DNA of 64,000 nucleotides from Leptolinea sp. HRD-7 (lineage in GTDB: Bacteria; Chloroflexota; Anaerolineae; Anaerolineales; Anaerolineaceae), in contig AP024710.1 in NCBI GenBank assembly GCA_024363285.1, positions 2,388,001 through 2,452,000 on the forward strand, in the 5' to 3' direction. Positions 9,911-18,927 of the stretch are shown piece after piece. Position 1 is the first letter of the stretch, and each line of letters opens with the position of its first letter. The position numbers and the translations under genes were made by a program. Below the pieces are notes generated by a model that did no database searches, was not told the DNA's origin, and was given only the letters and a program-made list of their open reading frames with translations.

Positions 9911-10004
9911 TCCGTCACGTGAACAGGTTATGCTATACTATTCACCTGTGCCTTGAAAATCCTGAATTATTGCTATACCGTAAAACCAGTATGGGAGATT
10001 CAGC

Positions 10005-11108
10005 ATGACCAATAAAAAGGCAGAATCATCCGATCCCCTGCTTGAATTCCAACAAGAAATTAATAACGAACTTGAGCAATCCAGACGATCACTTTCGGAG
10101 ATACGTTTGATGCTTGAGCAAAGTCAGGCTGAATTGACACGCCTGACGCAGCGGAACGCGTCTATAACCGGAAAAATGCAGCAGGTTCAAAGCAATTTTG
10201 AGACATTGCCCCGCGAGGAATTGCGCGTTACTTTCAATGAAGCACTGGACGCTCAACAGCGTCTTCTGGTTATGCGCGGGCAGATGGATAAACTGCAATC
10301 TGATCAGTCGCACATTCAACGGTATATTGGCTATCTTGAAAAGGTTCAACTATTTGTTTTTAATGAGAAGGCCATTTCAAAGGATGTGAAACAACAACAA
10401 CAGCCGGCGTCCACAGGAGTTGATACACTGGCTTTAATGATGGATGCCATTGAGAATGACCGGATAAAAATATCGCATGAAATGCATGACGGTCCGGCTC
10501 AGGTGCTGTCTAACTTCATCATTCAGGCAGATATTGCCAATCACTTGATAGATATCGATCCGGCGAAAGCCAAGATTGAATTGGAAAACCTCAAAGCCGC
10601 GGCAGAATCAACATTTAAACGGATTCGTGCCTATATCTATGAGCTTCGCCCGATGACTCTGGATGACCTGGGTCTGGTACCCACGATCAAGCGGTTCTTT
10701 GAAAATTTCGCCGAACAAAACGGAGTTGAATATAAATATGAATACAAAGGGGCAGAGCGTAGACTTGTCAGCTACCTGGATGTCCTGATTTTTCGCGCCG
10801 TTCAAGAATTACTGGCAAACGCGGTAGATCACAATAAAGACTATCCGGTAAAGTTGCAAATCTATGTGCAGGTGATTTACGAAGATAGTGTAGTTCGGGT
10901 AATTGTTCGTGATAATGGTAAAGGTTTTGACACAACTCAACTTGAACAGACCGGTGGTCATGGGCTGCAAACATTACAACAGCGCATCAAGATGGCCGGT
11001 GGAGAAATAGAAATTGAGTCGCAACCGGGAAAAGGCTGTACCGTAACATTCCAGATTCCTGCGATTGAACCTGGCGGGGCTGCGCCTGAAATACCGCCGG
11101 TAAAATGA
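10005..11108 (+). CDS. DegS-like cytoplasmic sensor histidine kinase
   Basis: 367 residues without membrane helices. Residues 10-120 form a long coiled coil, as in the sensor part of Bacillus DegS. The phosphoacceptor motif is HEMHDGPAQ with His161, characteristic of HisKA_3 kinases, followed by an HATPase_c domain (N box [11 protein letters not shown]1 box DNGKGFD, G2 box GGHGLQTL). Start ATG 10005 has GGGAG upstream. No DegU/NarL-type response regulator lies nearby, so it is an orphan here. The C-terminal tail is Pro/Gly-rich. The signal it senses is unknown; the cytoplasmic location suggests an internal cue. Confidence 0.85.
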   Translation: MTNKKAESSDPLLEFQQEINNELEQSRRSLSEIRLMLEQSQAELTRLTQRNASITGKMQQVQSNFETLPREELRVTFNEALDAQQRLLVMRGQMDKLQSDQSHIQRYIGYLEKVQLFVFNEKAISKDVKQQQQPASTGVDTLALMMDAIENDRIKISHEMHDGPAQVLSNFIIQADIANHLIDIDPAKAKIELENLKAAAESTFKRIRAYIYELRPMTLDDLGLVPTIKRFFENFAEQNGVEYKYEYKGAERRLVSYLDVLIFRAVQELLANAVDHNKDYPVKLQIYVQVIYEDSVVRVIVRDNGKGFDTTQLEQTGGHGLQTLQQRIKMAGGEIEIESQPGKGCTVTFQIPAIEPGGAAPEIPPVK

Positions 11109-11139
11109 ACTTCTATTTTTTTATCTTGAGGAGGTAGAA

Positions 11140-12309
11140 ATGTCGAAGACCATCGGAATTTTAACAGGCGGAGGCGATGTACCGGGACTAAACCCCTGTA
11201 TGAAAGCAGTGGTTATCGGCGCGCTTGAGATGGGATATCGCGTGCTGGGTATCCGCCGTGGATGGGCCGGATTGTTGAATTACAACCTGAATGAGCCATC
11301 AACCCATGATTATTATGTTCGCGAACTGCATCGTGAAGATGTTCGGACGATCGATCGAACCGGTGGAACATTCCTACATACATCCCGAACAAACCCGCAA
11401 AAAGTCACCCCAAACCGTATACCGGATTTCTTGAAAACATCCAATTTTGGAAAACAGATTTCCGATGACGGGATTATGGATTACACCGATTATGTGATGA
11501 AAGTGCTCGATCACCTGACGATCGATACACTGGTCACCATTGGTGGTGATGACACGTTAAGCTATTCAGCCCGTCTGCATAAAGAAGGCTATCCATGCAT
11601 TGCTATCCCGAAGACCATGGATAACGATGTTTTCGGTACTGATTATTGTATCGGCTTTTCTACCGCGGTTACCCGTAGTGTGGATATGATCACCAATATG
11701 CGTACATCTGTAGGTTCTCACGAGCGTATCGGTGTAGTGGAACTCTTTGGACGCAACTCCGGTGAAACCAGCCTTATCGCGGCATACCTATCTTATGTTG
11801 ACCGCGCCCTGATCCCTGAAGTTAAATTTGACATCAATAAATTGTGTGACTTCCTGGTAGAAGATAAACGGAATAATCCGTCGAATTACGCCATGATCAC
11901 TGTTTCAGAAGGCGCTATTATGGAAGGCGGCGACATCATTGAAAAGGGTGATGCCGACGCTTATGGTCACAAGAAACTTGGTGGTATTGGTGAGATCGTT
12001 TCCGCTGAGATCAAAGCCCGCACGGGGCAGGACATTATGTACCAGCAATTGGCTTACATGATGCGCTCTGGCGCCCCAGATTCACTTGACCGCATGGTGG
12101 CTATGTCCTTCGGCAATTTGGCCGTACAGTTGATTAGAAGGAATGAAACCGGGAAAATGACCGCCTTACACGGTGGTAAATACACCACTGTGCCGATCGA
12201 TATGATCATGGCAGGGAAAAAGACCGTGGATGTTCCCGCGTTCTATGATCTTGAGACATATCGCCCGAGAGTTAAAGACTTCATGGGCGTCCCGATGTTC
12301 TTGAGTTAA
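11140..12309 (+). CDS. pfp: 6-phosphofructokinase with PPi-type active site
   Basis: Phosphorylates fructose 6-phosphate to the 1,6-bisphosphate. The 389-residue protein has the PFK nucleotide loop ([11 protein letters not shown]) and catalytic region PKTMDND. Two residues decide the phosphoryl donor in this family: here GGDD (Asp138) and PKTMDND (Lys158) replace the two glycines of E. coli PfkA (104 and 124). Asp and Lys at these sites are the signature of pyrophosphate-dependent enzymes, so the step would be reversible and save ATP. A strong ribosome site (GAGGAGG) precedes ATG 11140. A second, ATP-type paralogue lies at 49315. Biochemistry is inferred from the residues. Confidence 0.88.
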   Translation: MSKTIGILTGGGDVPGLNPCMKAVVIGALEMGYRVLGIRRGWAGLLNYNLNEPSTHDYYVRELHREDVRTIDRTGGTFLHTSRTNPQKVTPNRIPDFLKTSNFGKQISDDGIMDYTDYVMKVLDHLTIDTLVTIGGDDTLSYSARLHKEGYPCIAIPKTMDNDVFGTDYCIGFSTAVTRSVDMITNMRTSVGSHERIGVVELFGRNSGETSLIAAYLSYVDRALIPEVKFDINKLCDFLVEDKRNNPSNYAMITVSEGAIMEGGDIIEKGDADAYGHKKLGGIGEIVSAEIKARTGQDIMYQQLAYMMRSGAPDSLDRMVAMSFGNLAVQLIRRNETGKMTALHGGKYTTVPIDMIMAGKKTVDVPAFYDLETYRPRVKDFMGVPMFLS

Positions 12310-12342
12310 TTACAACGTCCACATTTTTTAAATTATGATATA

Positions 12343-12376
12343 AAAATGGAGCGGATTATTATCTGCTCCATTTTTT
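12343..12376 (+). terminator. Rho-independent terminator after the PPi-type phosphofructokinase
   Basis: ATGGAGC and GCTCCAT form a stem around an AT-rich loop and are followed by a run of six T. It lies 33 bases after the stop and before the Nudix gene. Confidence 0.8.
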
Positions 12377-12398
12377 CTTCAACAATGGAACTATTACA

Positions 12399-12914
12399 AT
12401 GCCGGCTTCTGATCAGGGTGTTTTTCATGAGCGATATAAAGTAATTCCCAGAGTCCTGGTTTTTCTGACCAGGGGGCGGGAAGTATTGCTGATCAAAGGC
12501 GCTCCAACAAAGCGGCTTTGGGCGAATTTGTATAACGGTATTGGCGGGCATGTGGAGCAGGGGGAAGATGTTCTGACGGCTGCTTACCGGGAACTTAATG
12601 AAGAAGCCGGTATCTCAGATGTGACCCTGGATTTATGCGCGATTATCTCGATCGATACCGGCGAACGGACAGGTATCGTTATGTATGTATTCCGGGGGAA
12701 TGTACCGGAGGGGAAGGATTACGAATTGAGGACTTCCAATGAAGGCGCGTTGGAATGGGTCCACCAGTTTGATATGGTTTCTGTACCACTGGTAGAAGAT
12801 TTGCCGGTATTAATTCCAAGGGTACTGGCGCATAAAGCTGGAGCGCAGCCAATATTTGGCCTGTATACGTATTCTGATACAGGAAAATTGCAGGTCAGGT
12901 TTGTTTCACCCTGA
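12399..12914 (+). CDS. Nudix hydrolase (MutT-like)
   Basis: 171 residues with a complete Nudix box: GGHVEQGEDVLTAAYREL continuing into NEEAGI (about residues 48-71), the metal-binding helix of nucleoside-diphosphate-linked hydrolases. Members near this sequence are often annotated as 8-oxo-dGTP diphosphatases, but the box does not fix the substrate. It stands alone between a terminator and the convergent rsmD. Two ATG-like starts are close together; ATG 12399 gives MPASDQGVFHERY and I keep it, though a start at 12426 would also preserve the domain. Confidence 0.85.
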   Translation: MPASDQGVFHERYKVIPRVLVFLTRGREVLLIKGAPTKRLWANLYNGIGGHVEQGEDVLTAAYRELNEEAGISDVTLDLCAIISIDTGERTGIVMYVFRGNVPEGKDYELRTSNEGALEWVHQFDMVSVPLVEDLPVLIPRVLAHKAGAQPIFGLYTYSDTGKLQVRFVSP

Positions 12915-12924
12915 CCTGTTGGTT
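12891..12924 (+). terminator. Terminator overlapping the end of the Nudix gene
   Basis: CAGGTCAGG and CCTGACCTG pair over nine bases with a ten-base loop; a T-rich stretch follows. The stem includes the last codons of the Nudix gene, between two convergent genes. Confidence 0.55.
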
Positions 12925-12928
12925 TTGA

Positions 12929-13495
12929 TCATTCCCCGGTTTTCCGTTCATAAAACACAAGGATCGTACTGCCGTATTTTCGGCGGTCTACCTCTTCAAT
13001 ATTGTTTAGTTCTATTTCCTTAAACTCAACCGGATGGATTTGCACAATTACACATCCGTCTTCGCTCAGCCAGTCAGGATTTTCATCTAACATTTGTAAC
13101 GCTTCGCTCCACATCTCTTTGTACTGAGGAGGCGCAATGTAGATGTAATCAAATGACCGGTTCGGAACAGACCGTAACAGCGTGAAAGCGTCACCCTGAG
13201 CGACAAGCGCGTTGGCTTTCAGACGGGTGATCTCGAGATTCGCATTGATGGTCTGAATAGCCAATCGGTTCATTTCGTTGAAACGCACAAATTCCGCGCC
13301 GCGGCTTAATGCCTCAATTCCAATGCTTCCGGTTCCGGCAAACAGATCAAGCCATGTTGACCCACGCACATCGTCTGCCAGAATATTGAACAATGATTCC
13401 TTTACACGGTCTGTTACCGGACGAGTGGTGTCACCGGGAACAGCTTTTATGCGCATTCCCCTGGCGGTGCCACTGATGATCCTTAATCCAGACAT
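12929..13495 (-). CDS. rsmD: 16S rRNA (guanine966-N2)-methyltransferase RsmD
   Basis: 188 residues. N-terminus LRIISGTARGMRIK and TTRPVTDRVKESLFNIL are the RsmD signature; the SAM-binding loop is LDLFAGTGSIGIEALSRGA (residues 49-67). RsmD makes m2G966 in 16S rRNA of the small subunit. The catalytic motif IV, normally D/N-P-P-F/Y, reads APPQY at residues 121-125, so the acidic or amide residue is replaced by Ala; I believe I have seen this in Chloroflexota homologues but cannot check. Last gene of the leftward run, 33 bases after gtrA. No coaD follows, unlike in many bacteria. Confidence 0.9.
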   Translation of the reverse strand: MSGLRIISGTARGMRIKAVPGDTTRPVTDRVKESLFNILADDVRGSTWLDLFAGTGSIGIEALSRGAEFVRFNEMNRLAIQTINANLEITRLKANALVAQGDAFTLLRSVPNRSFDYIYIAPPQYKEMWSEALQMLDENPDWLSEDGCVIVQIHPVEFKEIELNNIEEVDRRKYGSTILVFYERKTGE

Positions 13496-13528
13496 GTGAG
13501 GTCTTTCCGGTATACGATGAGACTCGGT

Positions 13529-13981
13529 TTACTCAACGTCGTTGTACGTCCAGTAACGGTTGGCAATGTAGTTCCACATCATTACCACGAGAATGGCAAA
13601 CGCCAGAGTGACATTATGGCCGATGAATGTGGGGGTGACGCCAATGTTGGGCAAAAAGGTTTCAGCAAGGTTGATCAACGGGTTTTCAAGGATAGCGAAT
13701 AATATAAGCCTGATCCCCATACCCACAAGACTGATCAGTAAAAATTGAACAGCCTGTTGCGCGAATGTTTTGGTACGTGAATCCGGGTATGTCCAGTAAC
13801 GGTTCAGAAGAAAGTTACTGGCTACAGCCATGATGAATGATAACGCGCTGGATACAATCGCTTTGATCAGAAAGATACTGGTGAATAAATTAAAGAATCC
13901 GAAATCAATTACCGCCCCAAACGCGCCTACAGCGGCAAATTTATAAAACCGGATTCTCTCGTGTCGTTTTGCGAGAATCAT
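13529..13981 (-). CDS. GtrA-family membrane protein
   Basis: 150 residues with four membrane helices and two copies of the GtrA hallmark: NRYWTYPDS after helix 2 and NRYWTYNDV at the C-terminus. GtrA proteins are thought to help move polyprenyl-phosphate-linked sugars across the cytoplasmic membrane. Its ATG overlaps the stop of the UDP-sugar enzyme by four bases, so the two are coupled. The context suggests that a sugar made in the cytosol is passed to the outer face, where GT-C enzymes such as those at 3-8909 use lipid-linked sugars; this link is inferred. Confidence 0.88.
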   Translation of the reverse strand: MILAKRHERIRFYKFAAVGAFGAVIDFGFFNLFTSIFLIKAIVSSALSFIMAVASNFLLNRYWTYPDSRTKTFAQQAVQFLLISLVGMGIRLILFAILENPLINLAETFLPNIGVTPTFIGHNVTLAFAILVVMMWNYIANRYWTYNDVE

Positions 13982-14937
13982 GAAAAACCTAATTTCTCCT
14001 TGAAATACGGTATTGTTTTATTAATTCCATCTTCCAGATTGGTTTTGGGTTCCCATTTGAGAATGCTGCGAGCGCGGGTAATGTCAGGTTGACGTTTCTG
14101 CGGATCATCACCGAGGCGCTGGTCCATTTTGATTTGAATCCCCGCTGGATTATTGGTAATCCGGTTGATCGTCTCGGCAAACTGTTTGATGGTTGTTTCA
14201 GCCGGATTGCCAATGTTGACAGGATAGTGCTCGTCTGACATCAGCAGACGATAGATTCCTTCCACAAGGTCATCCACAAAACAAAAACTGCGGGTCTGCA
14301 TGCCGTCACCATAGATGGTGAGCGGTTCCTTGCGCAGAGCCTGTTGGATGAAGTTCGGAACAACACGGCCATCATCAAGGCGCATGCGGGGGCCATAGGT
14401 ATTGAAGATGCGAACGATGCGTGTATCGATGCCGTGAGCACCGTGGTACGCCATTGTGAGGGCTTCCGCGAAGCGTTTGGCTTCATCGTATACAGAGCGC
14501 ACTCCTATTGGGTCACAATGACCCCAGTAGGTCTCTTTCTGTGGATGTTCAATCGGATCTCCGTAAATCTCACTGGTGGAGGCAAGCAAGAAGCGGGCTT
14601 TATGCGCGCGGGCCACACCCAGTGTATTGTGTGTGCCTAACGCGCCGGCTTTCATTGTTTGAATGGGGAGATTGGTGTATCCATAAGGAGAATTGGGGTT
14701 AGGGCTGGCGGGAGACGCGAAATGCATTACGGCATCTACTTTACCGGGAACAAAGATGAAATTTGCTACATCATGCCGGATAAATGTGAATTTTGGATGG
14801 CCGGCCAGATGAGCCAGGTTTTCCGGACTACCGGTAATAAAATTGTCCATGCCAATAACTTCATGACCTTCACCTAATAACCGGTCACAAAGATGTGATC
14901 CTAAAAAACCAGCGGCACCTGTGATAAGTATTCTCAT
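13978..14937 (-). CDS. UDP-glucuronate decarboxylase-like extended SDR
   Basis: The open frame extends to 15066, but ATG 14937 begins MRILITG directly at the Rossmann strand and has GGAAC upstream, giving 319 residues. It has GAAGFLG (NAD-binding), [23 protein letters not shown] (catalytic Tyr and Lys) and [16 protein letters not shown]. The combination of [18 protein letters not shown] and YDEAKRFAE is that of UDP-xylose synthases (UDP-glucuronate decarboxylases), which convert UDP-glucuronate to UDP-xylose. The family norm is YDEGK rather than YDEAK, so another UDP-sugar epimerase or decarboxylase remains possible. Coupled to gtrA. Confidence 0.8.
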   Translation of the reverse strand: MRILITGAAGFLGSHLCDRLLGEGHEVIGMDNFITGSPENLAHLAGHPKFTFIRHDVANFIFVPGKVDAVMHFASPASPNPNSPYGYTNLPIQTMKAGALGTHNTLGVARAHKARFLLASTSEIYGDPIEHPQKETYWGHCDPIGVRSVYDEAKRFAEALTMAYHGAHGIDTRIVRIFNTYGPRMRLDDGRVVPNFIQQALRKEPLTIYGDGMQTRSFCFVDDLVEGIYRLLMSDEHYPVNIGNPAETTIKQFAETINRITNNPAGIQIKMDQRLGDDPQKRQPDITRARSILKWEPKTNLEDGINKTIPYFKEKLGFS

Positions 14938-14962
14938 TGTTCCTCTTTTCGAAGGGTTGATT

Positions 14963-16528
14963 TTATCTCCAAGCCAGCATACTGACCAGACCATCACCGG
15001 TAATTTGCTGTGCGTTTCCGGAGTAAGGGTCAACAAACCAGATATTTCCCTGATAAACCAGTGCAATTCGTAACGGGATATTTTCTTCAGGAGCCGGAGA
15101 CCAGGAGATCTGTTGAGGTTCTATAGGCTGTGAACCTTCTGCGGGGAAGATAACCCTGCGATTTGACCCATCTCGGTCCATTACCATAAGACGAGCTCTA
15201 CTTGTTTCACTTTGGTCCGGAAAAGCTGCCTGAAGGTATGCTACCAGGTAATTGGAACCATCCAACCAGGGTGAAGTTACTGGATAGGCGAACATTCCTG
15301 TGTTTGGTACAACTTCAAGCTTCAGGCCATCTCTGGGCACCAGCGCGGATACATTGAATCGTTGGGATTGCTCCTGAGTGGATACAGCCGGATCCTGATT
15401 GTGATTGGTGAAAAAAAGAGACAAATGATCGGGAGACCATCCTATGGCGGGTACCCATGCCCAATCACCAGTAGTCTGATAGGGCGTGATCGTCATTAAT
15501 TCCGTTGTCTGACCGCTATCGGGATCGATCAGTCCGATCGAATCTGGCCGGGCATATGCCAGGCGTTCTCCATCAGGAGACCACACATAACGTGTTCCCC
15601 ACCAACCAAAAACTCCACCGGAGTTCGTGGATACTATTTCTTTGCTGCCAACGATATTTCCGCTGTTATCGATCCTTAATAGTTGAAGATCGTTATTTGA
15701 CTGCCATCCTGGAGCGGTAGTGCGTGATTCCACTGTGGAGTAGGTGAAAGTGACATCTTTTCCGGGGATGAACCCGGCTGCGTTGATCACATTGTTGACA
15801 CGCAGGTTGATTAGATTGTCATCGGATTTATCTGTACGGGCCAACCAGAGCGAGTTGATGATGTTGGGTTCACTGTCTTTTAATTTTCGAGTAAACAGGA
15901 TCCATTTTCCGTCATTAGAAACACTGAGGACATGTCCATCGGCGTCTGCCGTAGTGACTACCGGTTTGCGGTTGCCTGTGGCTCCTTCCATCATCCAGAT
16001 ATTGCCGGAAGACAGGTATATCAAATGCCCTTGAATCGCAATGGAGCTAAAGGGCACACGCACACCAATCATTACAATTTCAGGTCGAGCTGCCTTGATC
16101 TCGGTGGATTTAACCAGCGTTTCGGAGGTTTGCTGTTCATCTTCAAAGACTTTGCGGTAGGTATCTTCGCGTTCCCCGTTCTCACCCGGTTGGATGAGCA
16201 TGGTCTGACCTTCCGGTAAAGATTCATTACGCACAGTTTGATGTTCGAACGGAACCGTAACCGTTCGTGTTTCGTTCTCTTCTCGAACCCGAGTCACTGT
16301 AATCATGGTGACATCTGTCAATGCTGAGCCGATAGGAGGGTTTACTTTATCGAGCTCGTTTATGGTTATACCGGCCGCATCGAGAGCTGTTTTTACACTG
16401 GCGCCTGGTAGAACATCCACCGGCACTTCTTTGCCATCCACTTTGATGACCACTGATAGAACAGTCATCTGTGTTGGAGCGGCTGTGCAGCCAACCATAA
16501 GAATGCCGGCCGCCATCAATCCGGCCAA
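14963..16528 (-). CDS. Lipoprotein with DUF348, G5 and TolB-like beta-propeller domains
   Basis: 521 residues from TTG 16528. A lipobox-like LMVGC is at residues 10-14, then a DUF348 repeat (about 25-75), a G5 domain (about 80-155, ending RPEIVMIGV) and a six-bladed WD40/TolB-like propeller to the end. G5 domains bind wall or surface glycans; the propeller probably binds a ligand at the cell surface. The TTG start leaves no positive n-region, but the frame continues upstream into [11 protein letters not shown], a classical lipoprotein signal. The only upstream initiators are ATT 16561 or ATC 16564, after AGGGGA at 16572-16577, right behind the preceding stop. I think translation starts there. 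Confidence 0.8.
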   Translation of the reverse strand: MAGLMAAGILMVGCTAAPTQMTVLSVVIKVDGKEVPVDVLPGASVKTALDAAGITINELDKVNPPIGSALTDVTMITVTRVREENETRTVTVPFEHQTVRNESLPEGQTMLIQPGENGEREDTYRKVFEDEQQTSETLVKSTEIKAARPEIVMIGVRVPFSSIAIQGHLIYLSSGNIWMMEGATGNRKPVVTTADADGHVLSVSNDGKWILFTRKLKDSEPNIINSLWLARTDKSDDNLINLRVNNVINAAGFIPGKDVTFTYSTVESRTTAPGWQSNNDLQLLRIDNSGNIVGSKEIVSTNSGGVFGWWGTRYVWSPDGERLAYARPDSIGLIDPDSGQTTELMTITPYQTTGDWAWVPAIGWSPDHLSLFFTNHNQDPAVSTQEQSQRFNVSALVPRDGLKLEVVPNTGMFAYPVTSPWLDGSNYLVAYLQAAFPDQSETSRARLMVMDRDGSNRRVIFPAEGSQPIEPQQISWSPAPEENIPLRIALVYQGNIWFVDPYSGNAQQITGDGLVSMLAWR

Positions 16529-16579
16529 AAGGTTAAAGAGGAAAAAGAATCTGCGTTTAATGATGGCTGTTTCCCCTGA

Positions 16580-17146
16580 TTAAATCTTTTGAGCGACGAT
16601 GATAAGTTTATGGTCGGCGATTGTAATTGATTGAACCACAAAGCCCTGACCGGTTTGGCCCTGCAAACCTTCATTAATTGTAGTTGAGATGGTAGTAAGC
16701 GCGCTTTGCGGTATGGGGAAACCCGCGATAGTCGCGCTGGTCACGGTCATTATCGGTTTTCCTGCCGCGTCGCTGGCAACACCGAGAACAATGCTAAGGT
16801 TACCTGAAAAACCATTGGTAGCGGCGTTACCAGTGATGGTAGCCTGGTTGTTATCAAGAACTACCTGCAAGTTGGATAATTGCGCATCCTGAATATTTCC
16901 TGTTTGCCCATTTATCAGGCTGGTTAACTGACTTTCAGTTAATTCAATGGTTATCTGCTGACCGCTGGCTGCCTGGTTCAATTGATTGGCTATCTGATCG
17001 GCAAGTGCCTGTTGTTCGGCTGGCGGAAGAGTTGGGATAACTACTGTAGGTACCTGTTTGACAATGGCTGATTGTAGATTACAGGCAAGAGTGGAAAATA
17101 CCAATCCTGTCAGGAGAATTACAAATTGGATTTTTCTGTTTTTCAT
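16580..17146 (-). CDS. Secreted lipoprotein of unknown function
   Basis: 188 residues with a lipoprotein signal (KNRK n-region, hydrophobic core, FSTLAC with the lipid-modified Cys at 22). The mature part has ITIELTESQLTSLI followed by alternating hydrophobic strands and TSATIAGFPIPQSAL, resembling LmeA/DUF2993-like or YpmS-like beta proteins that may bind lipids. That resemblance is by pattern only. It is first in a leftward run with the propeller lipoprotein, and its stop sits directly beside the ribosome site of that gene. A Gln/Asn/Thr-rich composition is typical of exported proteins here. Confidence 0.75.
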   Translation of the reverse strand: MKNRKIQFVILLTGLVFSTLACNLQSAIVKQVPTVVIPTLPPAEQQALADQIANQLNQAASGQQITIELTESQLTSLINGQTGNIQDAQLSNLQVVLDNNQATITGNAATNGFSGNLSIVLGVASDAAGKPIMTVTSATIAGFPIPQSALTTISTTINEGLQGQTGQGFVVQSITIADHKLIIVAQKI

Positions 17147-17158
17147 TGCTTTAACCCT

Positions 17159-17164
17159 TATAAT
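17159..17164 (+). promoter_or_regulatory. candidate -10 element (TATAAT) for scpB
   Basis: A perfect TATAAT in the short divergent gap between the leftward lipoprotein run and scpB. No good -35 is seen. If used, transcription would begin near 17171, which rules out the upstream GTG 17167 and supports the ATG at 17203. Confidence 0.4.
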
Positions 17165-17202
17165 AGGTGAGAAAATACCCTGATTATCGCGGCAATTATA
17201 GC

Positions 17203-17775
17203 ATGAGTGAAGAAAGCCAAAAATTACCTGAAATCAATCTGCAATCCGCTCTCGAAGCATTATTGTTCATTGCTACGGGGCCTGTAACACCAGATCAGTT
17301 GGCCGAAGTGGTAAATTTACCTGCGGAAAAAGTAGAAGAAGAACTGCGTGTTATGAGCCAGATCTACGAAGAAAGTCGTGGTTTGCGAATTCAATTTCAC
17401 GGTGGTCGTGTTCAATTGACTACAGCTCCTGAAGTGGCTCCTCTGGCAGAAAAATTCCTCGGATTGGATGTCACCGCCCGTCTCAGTCGTGCCGCGCTCG
17501 AGGCGCTGTCAATCGTCGCGTATCGCCAGCCTGTCACCCGGCCTGAAATAGATTCGATCCGGGGTGTGAATTCAGATGGTGTGATGAAGAGTCTTTTGAA
17601 TAAAGGACTTGTTCAGGAAGTCGGCCGTGCAGAAGCTCCTGGAAGACCAATTTTATATGGCACTACCGCCGAATTTCTCCAGCATTTTGGTCTGGATTCT
17701 TTGCAAAAATTGCCGCCTCTCGAAATGGCGGAATCCGTCGAAAAAGTTGACGCCGCTCCATTGTTAAAGGAATAA
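17203..17775 (+). CDS. scpB: Segregation and condensation protein ScpB
   Basis: 190 residues from ATG 17203 (MSEESQKLPEI). Two winged-helix domains are visible; SALEALLFIATGPVT opens the first and ALSIVAYRQPVTRPEIDSIRGVN marks the second, the ScpB signature. ScpB pairs with ScpA and SMC as the kleisin complex that compacts and helps segregate the chromosome. scpA is not in this window. A GTG at 17167 would add 12 residues but coincides with the candidate transcription start. Six bases separate its stop from the rluB start, so the two form an operon, a common arrangement. Confidence 0.93.
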   Translation: MSEESQKLPEINLQSALEALLFIATGPVTPDQLAEVVNLPAEKVEEELRVMSQIYEESRGLRIQFHGGRVQLTTAPEVAPLAEKFLGLDVTARLSRAALEALSIVAYRQPVTRPEIDSIRGVNSDGVMKSLLNKGLVQEVGRAEAPGRPILYGTTAEFLQHFGLDSLQKLPPLEMAESVEKVDAAPLLKE

Positions 17776-17781
17776 TTACTC

Positions 17782-18885
17782 ATGGAAGAACGTATTCAAA
17801 AGATCATGGCGCGCTGCGGCCTCGGTTCACGCCGCGACTGTGAAGAATTAATCGCCGCTGGCCGTGTAAAGGTTAATGGTGAAAGAGCCATACTCGGCAC
17901 TAAAGCCGATGCCGCAACTGATACCATCACTGTAGACGGACGGGCACTTTCAAAAGATGAGCCGGATCGGATTTATATCGCGCTGAATAAACCACGCAAC
18001 GTACTATCCGATAGCGATCCAGATGATCCACGGACATGTGTTCGCGATCTTATCCCTGTTCCCGGACACTTGTTCACAGTAGGGCGGCTGGATTATGAGA
18101 GTGAAGGATTGATTTTGATGACCAACGATGGTGAACTGGCTAACCGCCTCACTCATCCACGCTATGGTCATGAGAAAGAATATCGCGTACTTCTTGCCGC
18201 TACGCCTGATGAAGAACAGCTAACAGCCTGGCGAAAAGGTGTGGTTCTGGAAGATGGCGACCGTACCTTGCCGGCCGATGTTCAAATTGAATCCCGCCTG
18301 GGTAAAGGCGCCTGGGTGCGGGTGATCATGCGTGAAGGTCGAAAACGCCAGATCCGTGAAGTGGGTAAACGAATCGGGTTACCCGTAGTACGGATCCTTC
18401 GCGTGCGTATTGGTACACTTCGTCTGGGTACTCTAAAACCCCGCGAATGGCGTTATCTGACTCCGGAAGAGGTAAACACACTTCGAAGTCTTCAGACACC
18501 ATCAGAATCAAAAACTAGTCCGGAGGGGCGTAAACGCGCTGAACGAAATTCAGACCGTTTCGCTGATCGGACACGTCATCCATCTGCTTCTCGTGGTGCG
18601 CGAGGAACTGGTTCTGAACGGCCAGCGCCAAATCGACGGAATAGACCGGAAGATATTTCATCTGCGGGTTCTATGGGACGGAAACCTTATTCCACCAGCA
18701 GACCTTCTTCAGAGCATTCTGATCGTCCCCTTCATTCAACGGGGAATTCCTCCGAGCAAGATAGACGTCTCTGGAAATCGCGGACATCAGGTACTTCGTG
18801 GTCATCAGAGGGTGGGTTTAAACATGATACCGACGGAGCATCTCGCAGACCTGTGAGACGGCCTGTTCGAAAAACTGAGAAATAA
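17782..18885 (+). CDS. rluB: 23S rRNA pseudouridine synthase RluB-type
   Basis: 367 residues. An S4 RNA-binding domain (residues 1-60, RIQKIMARCGLGSRRDCEELI) is followed by a RsuA/RluB/E/F catalytic domain with the active-site Asp in GRLDYESEGLILMTNDG, and by EGRKRQIREVG. It isomerises a uridine of 23S rRNA in the RluB group. Residues 245-367 form a Ser/Arg/Pro-rich, low-complexity basic tail likely to be disordered and RNA-binding; such tails vary between species. ATG 17782 is preceded by AAAGGA. The gene ends just before a strong terminator. Confidence 0.9.
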   Translation: MEERIQKIMARCGLGSRRDCEELIAAGRVKVNGERAILGTKADAATDTITVDGRALSKDEPDRIYIALNKPRNVLSDSDPDDPRTCVRDLIPVPGHLFTVGRLDYESEGLILMTNDGELANRLTHPRYGHEKEYRVLLAATPDEEQLTAWRKGVVLEDGDRTLPADVQIESRLGKGAWVRVIMREGRKRQIREVGKRIGLPVVRILRVRIGTLRLGTLKPREWRYLTPEEVNTLRSLQTPSESKTSPEGRKRAERNSDRFADRTRHPSASRGARGTGSERPAPNRRNRPEDISSAGSMGRKPYSTSRPSSEHSDRPLHSTGNSSEQDRRLWKSRTSGTSWSSEGGFKHDTDGASRRPVRRPVRKTEK

Positions 18886-18901
18886 CAGAACATTGAAAAA
18901 A

Positions 18902-18925
18902 AAAGGAGCCTTTCAGCTCCTTTTT
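18902..18925. terminator. Terminator between convergent rluB and the NERD-like gene
   Basis: AAAGGAGC and GCTCCTTT form an eight-base stem with a six-base loop; T-runs follow on the + strand and A/T tracts flank both sides, so it can serve both genes. Confidence 0.85.
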
Positions 18926-18927
18926 GA

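Noticed and set aside
13978-15066. Extended start of the UDP-sugar enzyme at 15066
   Set aside because: The extra 43 residues overlap the preceding gene, are not family-like, and the Rossmann motif begins directly at ATG 14937 with a ribosome site.
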